A DNA stretch of 64,000 bases, taken from the NCBI GenBank assembly GCA_036852015.1, contig JAANDG010000058.1, positions 186,001-250,000 on the forward strand, written 5' to 3'. Under the pieces are notes generated by a model. That model did no database searches. It had not been told where the DNA came from and worked only from the letters and a program-made list of their open reading frames with translations. Positions within the stretch are counted from its first letter, which is position 1, and each line of letters opens with the position of its first letter. A program made the translations under genes and the position numbers. Below are positions 1 through 10,800 of this stretch, one piece after another. This stretch comes from Pelodera strongyloides (lineage: Eukaryota; Nematoda; Chromadorea; Rhabditida; Rhabditidae).

Positions 1-152
1 ATCTCAGAAACCATATCCTACATTATTTAACATACGGACATTTCTATGTAAGTATACACGCAATACCACAAATAAAAATATAATAATGTATTTACTATCA
101 CGCTCTCGCAACGCAATGTTTCACATAAAATTCTCAGTATTACAGTACTTTC

Positions 153-593
153 TAGAGTGGGGTCAAAACGGGTTGAGCGGTGAACCGCTCACAAAGAGGC
201 GAGTCAGTGAGTTGAACCGCCCTTTTGTGAAACCGCGGTTTCGGGTTGACCCTGACCGGTCTTGGGAAAAAGAGGCGACTCCGGGTCAGAGCCGAAAATC
301 AAAAAGAAAAACCGACGGGTTACATATGTTAACTTAAACTTCTCTATAATATTTAGTATGTTCTATACGAGAATAATTACCCTCTACCGTTTACAACTAT
401 ATTTAATTACATTTACTTGACGGAAGATCCGTAAACTGGAAATGATTCACGTGAGTCACTCACCCCGGGTTGGCTCATGAGTCACTCTCTTGTTGAATCG
501 CCTAGGCGGTTCACGTGTGACCCGGGTTGACCCGTGAACCGCGCGTGATGAGTCACTCATGTGAATCGCTCAACCCGTTGTGGCCCCACTCTA
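153..593. mobile_element. Non-autonomous hAT-type MITE
   Basis: The ends are inverted repeats: TAGAGTGGGG at the left and CCCCACTCTA at the right, followed inward by GGGTTGAGCG / CGCTCAACCC. The element is flanked by an exact 8-bp direct repeat GTACTTTC (145-152 and 594-601), which is the target-site duplication size of hAT transposons, and the terminus TAGAG fits the hAT end consensus YARNG. The interior is full of short palindromes built from GAGTCA/TGACTC and GGTTCAC/GTGAACC and has no transposase, so it would have to be mobilised in trans. Confidence 0.85.
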
Positions 594-957
594 GTACTTT
601 CCATGTACTCCTCTCGTTCTCTCATTTATCGCAGGTTTAGAATATGAACGCACGAATATGAATACGGAAAACATGACGTATATCAGAAATTTACATGAGA
701 AACATCATGCAAATTTGATTCCAAGAAGTGATACAGAACAAGCGAGGACTATCCAAGTAGACGAACATCGGTAACACTTCAGTTCCTCCTTGACGTGAGC
801 TTGCATTCAATTTACACCCGCGGTACAGTCAAGTAAATTTCGACAATGTGCGCACTCCGCGCTCCCGACCACATTACTCCAGCAGAAAAAGGAATGCTTG
901 ATCCATTCTATGGTGTTACTTCCTATATACGATAAACAAATCTCTTTCAGGTAAAAA

Positions 958-3900
958 ATGAGTGATATAGAGGAAAAGGCAATCGACGAATTCTTGCAAA
1001 AGCAAGAGGACGAGAGTCTGAAGAGGAAGCAAGCCGTCACCGAAGGACTTTTGAAAGTATTTCATTTTTTATTGTTACATCCTAACAGCATCAGTAAATT
1101 AGTTAGAGCTACAGAAGGCGTTATTATACCACACACTGAACAGTAATACTGCCTCACAATAGAACTAAAAAGCAACAGCAGAACACAACAAAGGTGGTTA
1201 TTTGCCTAAAAGACAAAAGTCCTAACGACCTAACGTACATCCTCATTCAGGATGTCGACGGCGAGAACAATAATGAAGTCGAAGATGACGACGTAGAGTC
1301 TGACGACACAGAGGATGAAGAGGAGGATGAACTCCTTTACATTGAACAACACATCGGAATGCCAAACGTGATGGATGAGAACGATGAGGTTAATGCGGCT
1401 GAAGAAGAGGAAGAGCAAGAAGACGAAGAAGAAGACGAGGTTAATACCGCTGAACAAGAGGAGGAGCAAGAAGACGAAGAAGAAGACGAGGGAGAACCAG
1501 CAATGGTCAAAGAGGTAACAGTTCACCACTCTGATTCCCTCGGGGAAATTTTCCCTGGGGACAAAGAATAGCATTCGAATGTGAAACACGCAGAGAAAGA
1601 GAGGAATGGAGTCGTGAATATGGCCTTAGGAATGGAGTCGTGAATCTGGCCTTACTGTTAGAGGCCTATTTCTAGACCACGGCTCTTAACGAACATTTTC
1701 GAATTCAATTGCTGACTTACTTGCAGTCAGTAATAAATAATTAAATTCGTGTGATGAAGCCTCCTTTTTTGGGATACAGACTATCCGAGTAAAACATGAT
1801 AAATTTCCAGGTTCGCATCGAAAACGATGTCCCCGTTTATCAAGACAATCATCTCCTCATGGACGAGAGGAACTTCTTCAAGTGTGTGGTGCGCCTTTGA
1901 ACAGTGTATGCACGACACGCGAGTTAGGAGTACACAGTCTTGTTTAGTGAACAATCTCCTATTCAGATCTACGAACGCGTTGACGATGGCAAAGGGCCGG
2001 TGGGTGAGTACTTCGCCACTGTTCCCGAGAAGGAACTCGTGCTCAAAGTGGAGAAAGAGCCGGCACCCAATGCGCGTCGACAATACGACTTCCTCAAAAG
2101 GGTGAGCACTGAGCACTGAGCTGTAGTCGCGAATTAGACAAGGACAATTATTAGATAATTCCACACTGGTGCACTATTTATTGTGCAGATCCATCAGATG
2201 AAGACAACAAACTGTACGTTGCATATATTTTCCCATGTATTTTATATGTGCGTAACAAATTACAACTATAATAATTATTAACACGATGACGTTCTAATTC
2301 CTATCCCTCCAGGTAGAGGCGGCTAATGACTGGCTCTACTTCGCGCAACTTCACTCTGAATGGTCGCAGGAAGGATTCTACTTCTTTATGGCGTACTGCA
2401 GGTGGGCGTGACGTCGAAGTGCACTGTAGTCGACATTCATCATGATTACACTTCACTACAATTAATACACGCAGAAAACTTCCCTCTATCTTCGGGTACA
2501 AACTTGAGAAATAACTGTGAAGTTATACCTCTTGTTGTGTCTTCCCCACAATGAGAAAACATAACTATCTAGGCCAGGACCATCCCTGCATCAAATCCGG
2601 CAGTTCATGGAATATCGCCCGTTCAGTTACTCAAGCGCTGGACGTCTGGGAGGAGACGTTCTCAAAGTGGGTTATAACAACAGCGTGCTTATTTGTGTAT
2701 ACAACCAGCACATGAGGATGAGTTCCATGAAACCTCTGTTAAAACACAACGGCTCCGCGGTGCAGACTATTACCGACTTCACGATAATCAACTAATTTTA
2801 GTGCATTCAACTGGCGCATAAGCACGGTATGTTGCTGGGAGCTCTCTCCGACGAGATGCTCACTTTCGACGCAGCGGGCCGGATTCTTATTTTGAGGTAC
2901 TCAACAATCGAGTTTCTGTTCCACGTTCCCGGCCCGCACATCTAAGAACCCCTGCTATTTTGAAAGACAGAGAACTAACACGTATAAGACCCTTCATTAT
3001 GTTTCACACTACTACAAGTGCAGTATTTCAATGATTTAGTGATCTTTCGACTCTCCGTGCTCAAACTGACGTCGAACAGACATGGAGAGGAAGCTCGGTA
3101 TACGCACCCGTACGCTCAGGTACGATAACAGAATCAAATAAAACACTCTCATTGCGGAATAAAAAAACGATATGAAGAGGCTGTGAAGGAGTATCAAAGA
3201 GACCCAACATCCGGAGTGTTACTGTAATCTGCGTAGAGTAGTAGACAAACACTACAATAATCCTTCACACCTCTAGGAGATGGCTACTCTGCAAAAGACG
3301 ACCTGCTCGCCTGGTTGTACTTCTTTGTCGAGGCGGTTGCTGGTAAGCCCGTTTCATAGGTCGTATCGGTTACCAAACCCATAACAACAAGAGGTAGAAA
3401 ACTGATGTTCACATTCAAAACTTCAGGTGAGCTACCTTGGGCTCAGGATACCGAGCAGAGTATTGTGAACTCCAAGAAGCAAGGGGCCGCATTCGCGGAA
3501 CTAATTAAAGGATTGCCCGAAGTGTTAGTTTGTTCTTATAAATTAGTTGATCCGCGTCATCCTGTCATTCATAATGTAGACATATTCTGCAAATGCAAAT
3601 CTGTTCGGCACAATAATCTGTACCCGCCACCGCATGCCATATATACTTTCCGCAACAAGCGTGTGCTGGCACAGTGTTTACTGAATGGTACAGGTTACAC
3701 AGTGATAAAGCATGTATACTATATATAAAGCCTGCCTGAACCTCATTTACGAAACTATGCCATGTTATCTAGCTACAAGCTGATCAAAGAAACAATCGAC
3801 AATCTGCCCGGGGATGCTGGTGTTAGTGACGACGTCTACAAAAAGCTGCAAGAATATTGCAAAGTTGTCTACGCGGAGGTAGGTTCAGGGGTCCATCCAT

Positions 3901-4608
3901 ATAGGGCGTCCTAAAATTATTAGCAAACCTCGAATAACAATGTAACCACCACCCTACCTTATTGTTCGTGAGACTTGAGAACGAGAACTTTAGGTGGTTA
4001 TATGGTTTATATGATATTAATACATTTAGCTCGGTGGCTGCACTGACATGGATGACAATCTGGACTTTGAAAGAGATCCGCTAGAAAGCGAACTTCCCAG
4101 GTAGGTTACATATATATCATATACTTAATCATACTTACAACAGACCGTCATTGCAATGTTGTATTACAACATTGCAATGTCCGTTTACCTTATCCTACTA
4201 ATAAAGGCACAGGCCCCCGTAAAAAAAGTTTCCCCAATTTTTCTGTGATAAATCTCCCTCTAATTTATGTTCATTTGCATGAGCTGCATAAGAATGCTGG
4301 TGTACCGTATGTGTTTCAAAAACCGGCCGGTATTTCGCTTTAACATTAGGCAACTATACTAGAGTCGAGCAGTGCTAACTGCTAACGGTTACTAACTTTC
4401 TATCACTTCAACCTTCAACCATACACTGTACCGAAAGAACTCAATTTTACTAGACACTAAGAAAACGATTAAGATCTGAACCATGTAACCACGGTGCTAA
4501 CGAAAAAGGGGCTATATTGTATCCAATTACGTAGATATATACTACAATTCCTTCAGATTCGTAATGGAAAAGCGCCCGATTGTTGAAGAAAAAGAAGGCA
4601 ACGAATGA
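958..4608 (+). CDS. CK1-family pseudokinase with acidic N-terminal region (gene A)
   Basis: Fourteen exons join in frame: 958-1056, 1251-1514, 1811-1888, 1967-2101, 2189-2251 (donor uncertain), 2313-2401, 2573-2666, 2802-2896, 3040-3119, 3277-3342, 3427-3523, 3773-3878, 4030-4100, 4557-4608, giving about 462 aa with a stop at 4606. Residues 34-121 (exon 2) are almost all Asp/Glu. A divergent casein-kinase-1-like domain follows: LVLKVEKE (beta-3 Lys kept), GPSL of the CK1 lobe linker, and KDDLLAWLYF...GELPW, matching the CK1 RRDDLESL...LPW block. The catalytic loop reads MLLGALSDEM, so HRD is LGA and the loop Lys and Asn are gone. The Mg loop reads SDLS instead of DFG. It should be catalytically dead, perhaps a scaffold. 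CK1-like families are expanded in nematodes. The start follows a TCTCTTTCAG acceptor by 7 bases. The next gene is a diverged tandem relative. Confidence 0.7.
1517..1665. repeat. MITE remnant in intron 2 of gene A, with a 26-bp tandem repeat
   Basis: The start of this intron (TTCACCACTC, GGGGAAATTTTCCCTGGGGA, AATAGCATTCGAATGTGA) closely matches the MITE at 29654-29789. The right part has two tandem 26-bp copies beginning GGAATGGAGTCGTGAAT (1602 and 1628), each carrying the GTGAATATGGCCT-type terminus of that family. The copy begins within a few bases of the splice donor at 1515. Confidence 0.6.
4149..4179. repeat. Short perfect palindrome (15-bp arms, 1-nt spacer)
   Basis: CATTGCAATGTTGTA is followed after one T by its exact reverse complement. 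It lies in the last intron of gene A. The function is unknown. Confidence 0.6.
4268..4345. repeat. Dispersed repeat copy (CCGGCCGG/TTTCGC family)
   Basis: About 78 bp starting TTCATTTGCATGAGCTGCAT and ending AACCGGCCGGTATTTCGC. It is clearly similar to 31136-31215 inside the inverted-repeat element at 31022-31217, so it is probably a solo half of that element. It lies in the last intron of gene A. Confidence 0.6.
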
Positions 4609-4738
4609 AAGGAGGCTGCAGGGAAACAAGTACACAAATGAAAGGAAAAATAGTATATCCTAGACATGCCTCCTACTACGATATTATTCTATGCGTTAAA
4701 TTATGAATACAATCACAATGCTCAGTTTTAATATTTAT

Positions 4739-4744
4739 AATAAA
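4739..4744 (+). terminator. Poly(A) signal AATAAA for gene A
   Basis: AATAAA lies 131 bases after the predicted stop of gene A and 345 bases before the start of gene B. This supports two separate transcripts with gene A ending near 4760. Confidence 0.5.
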
Positions 4745-5088
4745 GTTCTTTGCGGTATAATAAGTTGCATGTTTCACAAAGAACAGCCATCCTGGTCATT
4801 AATAAAAAAGTCGAGTTGCAGTGCAGAAGTGCAACATTCCGTTGCGGAGCTATCGTAATATATCATTATCAGAAGCAAAGATTCCAGATTCGTTGCAGTA
4901 ATTGTTTCTAAATAATCTAAATATTTACTAGATTTCCTCGAAAGTACGAATACAGTATACCGTAAAATTAGCAAGTCCTAGATTAGCAAACGAATTAGCA
5001 TAGTTCGTTCGCATGCAAATTTGCGCATAATTTCATGATTCTAATTTGAAACGCATTCGTCATTGTTCGTCACATACAATACGGGAAC

Positions 5089-7652
5089 ATGGATTCACTA
5101 CCAAAATCGGAACCGGCAAAGAAGGTATGTTTCAGAGAATAGTTATACGGAGTTACAGTGCTTTTATTCGGGCCAGGTCGAGTTTTACCAACACTTAACC
5201 ATCAAACTGCGCATAAAACTGCAAAATACGACTAGATAGTAGATAGATAGTAAGAAGTTTGGCTAAAAATTGCATCAATTATTTAAATTTTACTTTACAA
5301 GTTGATTCATACATTGGGTGTTGACCACGTGAAAACGGTGTTCAGGCTTTATACGATCTAAACCAGAGCAAGATATTCCTCGAGAGCAAACAGCATGGAA
5401 AGTAGAAAGAGAACATAACTTCACACATTTCAGAGGCGTTTTACAATTGTGACAGAAGGAGCAGGTGAAAAGAAGAAATGTCAAAATGAGACGAGTCCCC
5501 TCGAAGAAGAAGCAGATTCCAAGGAACGTCCTCCAGTATTCACCGTCAACTACACAAAGGTAGGGAAGCTTCTACATCACTTATGAGTTATCGCACTACT
5601 TTAAAGGGAATGTACATTTGTATCTTATGTACAGAACCATGTAGTTGCGTCGGTAAGTCGAAAAGTGCCTCCGTAAGAGCTTCACATAAATAGCGCCGAC
5701 AATGACTGAAATATACTGAATGAATCCACAATTTCAGTTCGTTGTACGCTCGCAAGCTCATCCTGCTCAAGAAGTTGCTAAACAACAAGCCTTCATGACA
5801 GAGGTACTTTTTCAACTCTTTAAAGAATTCTACGAATAGGGAAGGTGTTGCCGAAAAGACACAGCGTAGCGCAAAAACAAAGTTCACAAACGAAAATACG
5901 CTACGTACAGTATATATGTTTAGTTGGAAAAACTTGGAAAAGGTCCAGTCTCATACTTCGCGCAGCTTCATTCGATCTTCGATCTGCACGACGTCAGCTA
6001 CATTGCTCTCAGAAAAGTGTAAGCACTAGCGAACGTCGATACCTTATTTTTGACGTTAAAATTGCATGGGCGCTCTCAAATTTCAGCGTTAACTATAATG
6101 TAAGCAGTAAGCATTTGGCTTTCTGGGATGGTCCGATGATTCTGCGCATTTTGCGAAAGCCCCATAAAGAAAGCCAACTGTACTTATACTGTAGGAGCTC
6201 GACTTTCGAATAACAAAAGCTCCGGCCCACGCACCAAATCTAAGACCCTGATACTGACTGATTAAGCTATTTTAGTGACGGACCATCGCTGGAGCAACTA
6301 ATGACAAAATACGGACAACTAGACTTGGGTACCGTTGTGAGACTGGGAATCGACATTCTTCGCGTAAGTTGCACAGAAGAGTTGACGATTAGTTTTTAAC
6401 TAATGTAACAAGTCTATGTAAACGGATTTCCAGACAACTGTCACTTAGTCATTTAATATGTACTTAATCAACTTTAGTGTCTATTCGTGATCCACTATAT
6501 GAAGCGTTCCGCAAATTCGGTTGGACCATCAATGTTCGTTTTCGACACAGAGACCAGACACCTTGTCATGACGTACGTTACTCATTCCTTTGTCAAGGTA
6601 TATGCAAAACTGCACTTATTATCGTACAACTGATAACGTTTTTATAACGGGCTAGGAACAGAAATGCAACATAAGTGCTCGAGAAGTCGAGAATCAATAA
6701 TGCTAAGAGAGTAGAACAAATAAAGTGTATTCTACAAGAATCATAAGTTCATTTACAAAGAAAAAAGATATTCACAAAGTGCAAGGATGAGTGAAAAGAT
6801 GACCTACTCAGAAAGCTTAGCTCTTTCATATTTCATAAACTAAGTGCAATTATGCAATTACAGTGACTTTTCCCAAATCTCAATGGACATGAGCCGTATC
6901 AACGCCGATGCAGCATTGGTGGTACATTGCAACTACGCAGACGCAGGTCAGTGCTCATTTACAACTATGTCGGCTTGCGGCGTAAATTAGATGGGATGGG
7001 CACCTTGAAAAACTGACTACCATCTACCATCGAGTAGAGGTATAAAGACATAGAAAAGATTTCAGTTATCGGTAATACGCGCACCAAGAGTGATCTACAT
7101 TCGTGGCTGAATATGATGTACTGGATGTCCGGCCTTCCAAACAATGTCATGCACGCTGAGTAAGTTATTTTGTAACCCATGCCGAAGTAGGAAAAATAAA
7201 TGTTTTAATATTGGCCCATAGGCCATGCTCACTCAAATATACGGAATAGACACTGAAAATACCGCAGTAACTTCGCTAGTGAAAATATGCATTTTCCTTT
7301 GCAGGTTCTCCAGAATTCGTCAATTTATTAATGGCATTGAAATGCGACCTAAGGCAGCTGAATGGTCGCTGTATGGAGAGCTTGAAAACATATGTCGTGG
7401 TATAGCGCAGGTATAATCATTTTCTTTCTCACCGAGAAACGGAGAAACTATGCAAACAATACATGAAGCGGCAGCCCCTGAATTCAATAGAAATTATAAA
7501 GTATTTTCAATTTGCTTGAGACTAAAACGTCACGAGCGAATAGCCGATCGGTAATGGTAATGTTGCAGAAGTGTGGCGTGAACACCGAAAGCGACGTCTT
7601 CTGCTTTGAAGAATTCATTGCTGAACCAATGTGGAGAGAACAAACGAAGTAA
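5089..7652 (+). CDS. CK1-family pseudokinase (gene B)
   Basis: Ten exons join in frame: 5089-5124, 5434-5559, 5738-5803, 5924-6018, 6276-6363, 6478-6572, 6864-6946, 7066-7159, 7305-7410, 7569-7652, giving 290 aa, about the size of a bare CK1 kinase domain. Family features are DGPSLEQLM (CK1 lobe linker), LGTVVRLGIDILR (helix E) and TKSDLHSWLNMMYW (helix F region). It shares YFAQLHS and GPSL with gene A just upstream, so the two are tandem relatives. The beta-3 segment reads FVVRS (Lys replaced by Arg), the HRD position reads ANS, and DFG is DFS. It lacks the catalytic Asp and should not phosphorylate. The start at 5089 is the first ATG of the opening exon, with no acceptor directly before it. 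It could alternatively be spliced to gene A, but a stop and poly(A) signal for gene A make that less likely. Confidence 0.72.
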
Positions 7653-7698
7653 GATGCATAAGCAATAAGAATCAATTGGTTGTTCATTGAATTAATCC

Positions 7699-7704
7699 AA
7701 TAAA
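7699..7704 (+). terminator. Poly(A) signal AATAAA for gene B
   Basis: AATAAA lies 46 bases after the gene B stop. The last recognisable Cactin exon on the other strand ends only 112 bases further right, so the two loci are tail to tail with almost no space between them. Confidence 0.55.
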
Positions 7705-7815
7705 GAATTGTTTGAATTAAAAGAATCTTTATCCCAAATGAGCTCATACATGATGCAACAAAAACCAACTGACAAAATCGGTGAGAAAAAATGACTCAAA
7801 ACTCAAGAAACATAC

Positions 7816-10800
7816 CTTGAAGATCTTTTCAATATCTGACTGAACAGATGATACAGCATCGCGTGATCTCGGATCACGAACCTTACGAGCTTCATCGTCA
7901 GCTACCTGCAACAGGCGTAACACACAAAACATTCAAAACAAATATACAGGATCCTTGTAATCAACGATTCACGCTAACTTACTTTAATGCAATAGGAACG
8001 AGGACAGTTACACTTTCAGCTCAACTACGACCAAAAATAGTGAATGTCAGAAATCTTTCAATATTCGCTATCACTTCTTAGAGACAGTGTTTTTGGGTAC
8101 AGAGTACTGGATAGGCTACGATCGAAGTGAGCTGTAAAGTACCAGAATCTCGCACCTAGCTACAACCGACTTACTGTTTCAATATCGTCCCAAAATTCAC
8201 GATTCTTGTTTCCGTCAATCTTACGGCAGACCTGAAAGCGAATAGTTATTGCTTGAAATGGCAATAATTCGTGAGAGAGTGAGTACAGTATAATAAAACA
8301 AAGTAAACTATCAAACTCCAATATAAGTTGTAAATAGGTCGTCACTGCCACAGTCGATGAATAAACAAAAAAATATGTACACAAATACAACGTTTCGGAA
8401 AAAAAAGTTATACACAAACCTTAACATCCTCAAATAGGTCTTCATAGTCTTCATACGTCAGTCCTTTTACATATCTGAAAAGGAAATGAAAATGTATGTA
8501 TGTCATTATTTGTGCGATTTTCTTTAAAACAAGTCGGACATTTGAAATTTGAACTGAATTGACCAAAAAAACGGCACGGCTGTCACTGGAAAACTCTCCC
8601 TAGAAAACCCCGCGAAAAATGCCGTTCCCCAGCAAACCCCGAGGTGACATTTCCCCCAGAAACCCCCGAGAAAGGCGAGAGATAATGCACAATTGAGAGA
8701 CACAAAATCCCCAGAAACTCCCGAGGTAGAAAAGCGCGCGAAAACCGAAATTCAAAAATAAAAGTTTCGTATTTGTTTTTTCGTTGAATTGTGAAGTTTC
8801 TTCTGCTTTGCTCTAATGTTTCGTATTGTGTTTTGTGGTGTAAGTGATGTTTGATGTAACTAGCGTATTTATATACATGCGAGCACCTGGTCTGCGACAA
8901 TATTCTCCGCTTCCCGCCATTATTTTAGAAAATGTCCTTAAACTTAAAATGTTTTTCATGTTTATAATATAATCGAATATCAAAGAAAACTCCTCAATCA
9001 ATATGAGGTGAATACTGATGGCAGAGCCGATGAATGATGAAGCAGTTCCATTCTTGCGGAGCCGGAGACGCATGTGCTTAAGATGTGAGTTTGTGATTCA
9101 TTCATTGTTTTTTTTTGCTATTTTGGCCGGCGTCTATTAGTGTTCGTCGAGCTTGTTACCGCAGTTATTATAATCTAATCACAGATTACCTCTGTTAGCC
9201 CAAATCGCGGCATCATGAGTGCTTCAAACTTCTCACAACGTTCCACGCATTACGTAAGTCTTCCCTGTACTAAAGATGTTGTAAACGTCGCGCTATAAAC
9301 TGACGAAAATAGTTGTGTATCCTTACAGGTCTCGCTGAGGTCATTCAGGGACCACATCAGTCCTTTGCATCATTGCATAATGCATGTTGTGCCATCATCA
9401 ACGAAGGGATTTCGACCCAACTATTGAGTTCTCGACTAAAGACAAAAGGTATTCTTCACGATTCATTTTGTGTATTTCAATGTCATACTAGATGTATCCT
9501 CCTATCCCGTATTGTTTCTTATGAAGGCAAAGGAGCAAACTGTTTGCGTTAATATCATATGCTATGTGATAGTCGTGGAACCTCGAACATACTTATTTAG
9601 GTCCTCACTCTCGTTGTAGTGCATTGTTCGCAACGTTTTGGAAGCGCTGACGGTGTGTTTTTTTTTTTGCATCCTGCTACCGGTCGCGCAACTATTTGTA
9701 TTTAAAACACAAAGCTTTATTACATTAGTTTTAGGGGTAGTTGGCAATGTTTCTCCGCGCTCGCCCCTTCCATGGAACGCCAGTGGGGCTGCTCACGTCC
9801 TGCAAGTTGCTGTTGTGAGCAAAAAAAAAATGAAAATGTAAAAAAAAAAAAAAAAAAAAATGTGTAAGTTCTCTCTTTTCTTGTTATGTCATTTATTTCC
9901 ATTTCCGCTTTTTTGGCCTTTTTACCGGGGTTAAAAGCGCAGCGCATTAAAGATGGACGTTTCCGGTCAGGGAGCTGGAAAAAGTTAGGCGGACGTTGTA
10001 AATGTAAAATAGCCTTCGTTAACGGTCGTGTTGTTGATAAACCAACCCGATTTGGCGAATAAGCCCAACATTCCGAACTCTAATTACGTTGTACATCTAT
10101 ATACGTTCACCCGGCGTTTGAAAATGTTTATTCACTATATATTGTTTATTCATCACACACTTAGGTTAGAAAGCATTCATATAAATACCACTTTATATAC
10201 ATTCATAGGCTTAAGCATTTATAATTCAGAGGTTCCGTATCTACTATGTATTTTATATCTTTTTTTTTAGAGATGAGTCAGCCTAAAGTGTGCGGAGCAG
10301 AGGCCACCACCCACCACGAAACCAAGTCCAAGGAGAGACCAAAATTGGTACGCTCTGACTTCGATGAGAGGATCGTTCATCGTTCGATGCATATGTATGT
10401 TTCAACGTTTTTGTGGTTAGCGACTGTGTATAGGAATATCAGTGCCTCTTTGAAAATTCAATGTAGACTGCAGTCGGCACGTCGACAGGTCATTTATTGT
10501 CGGAAATGTCCGGAGAATTCCACTTTATTGTCGGAAATTTCCGGAGAATTTCAATCTCGACCGCGCCCTAAGCGTGCCCTATTTGCGCACATTTCCCCTC
10601 GATTCGTATATATGAGGATAATACGCTCATTATTAATTATTACCCAACGTGTACACTTAACATACTTGAATACTTATATCATCCAATCTTTTCAGATCGT
10701 CTTCTGATTGTCGCGCGTGCCACTGACTGAGGAGTCGGTTGGCCCACCGGAACCGGCGAAGTATGTGTCCCGATCTTCTCTAGACAACCGCTGCCTATTT

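Noticed and set aside
86..337. 83-codon open frame at the left edge
   Set aside because: It runs across the boundary and palindromic interior of the hAT MITE, so it is a by-product of the repeat.
1230..1589. 119-codon minus-strand frame rich in Phe, Leu and Val
   Set aside because: It is the mirror of the polyacidic exon of gene A (GAA/GAC codons read as TTC/GTC), not a gene.
4100..5089. Gene A and gene B as one protein with two kinase domains
   Set aside because: Gene A has an in-frame terminal exon with a stop at 4606 and an AATAAA at 4739, and gene B opens with its own ATG, so two genes are more likely. Only transcripts would settle it.
7484..7768. 94-codon minus-strand frame that could follow the last Cactin exon through a GTCAG acceptor
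   Set aside because: It is antisense to gene B's last exon and shows none of the Cactin C-terminal residues, so I did not add it to Cactin.
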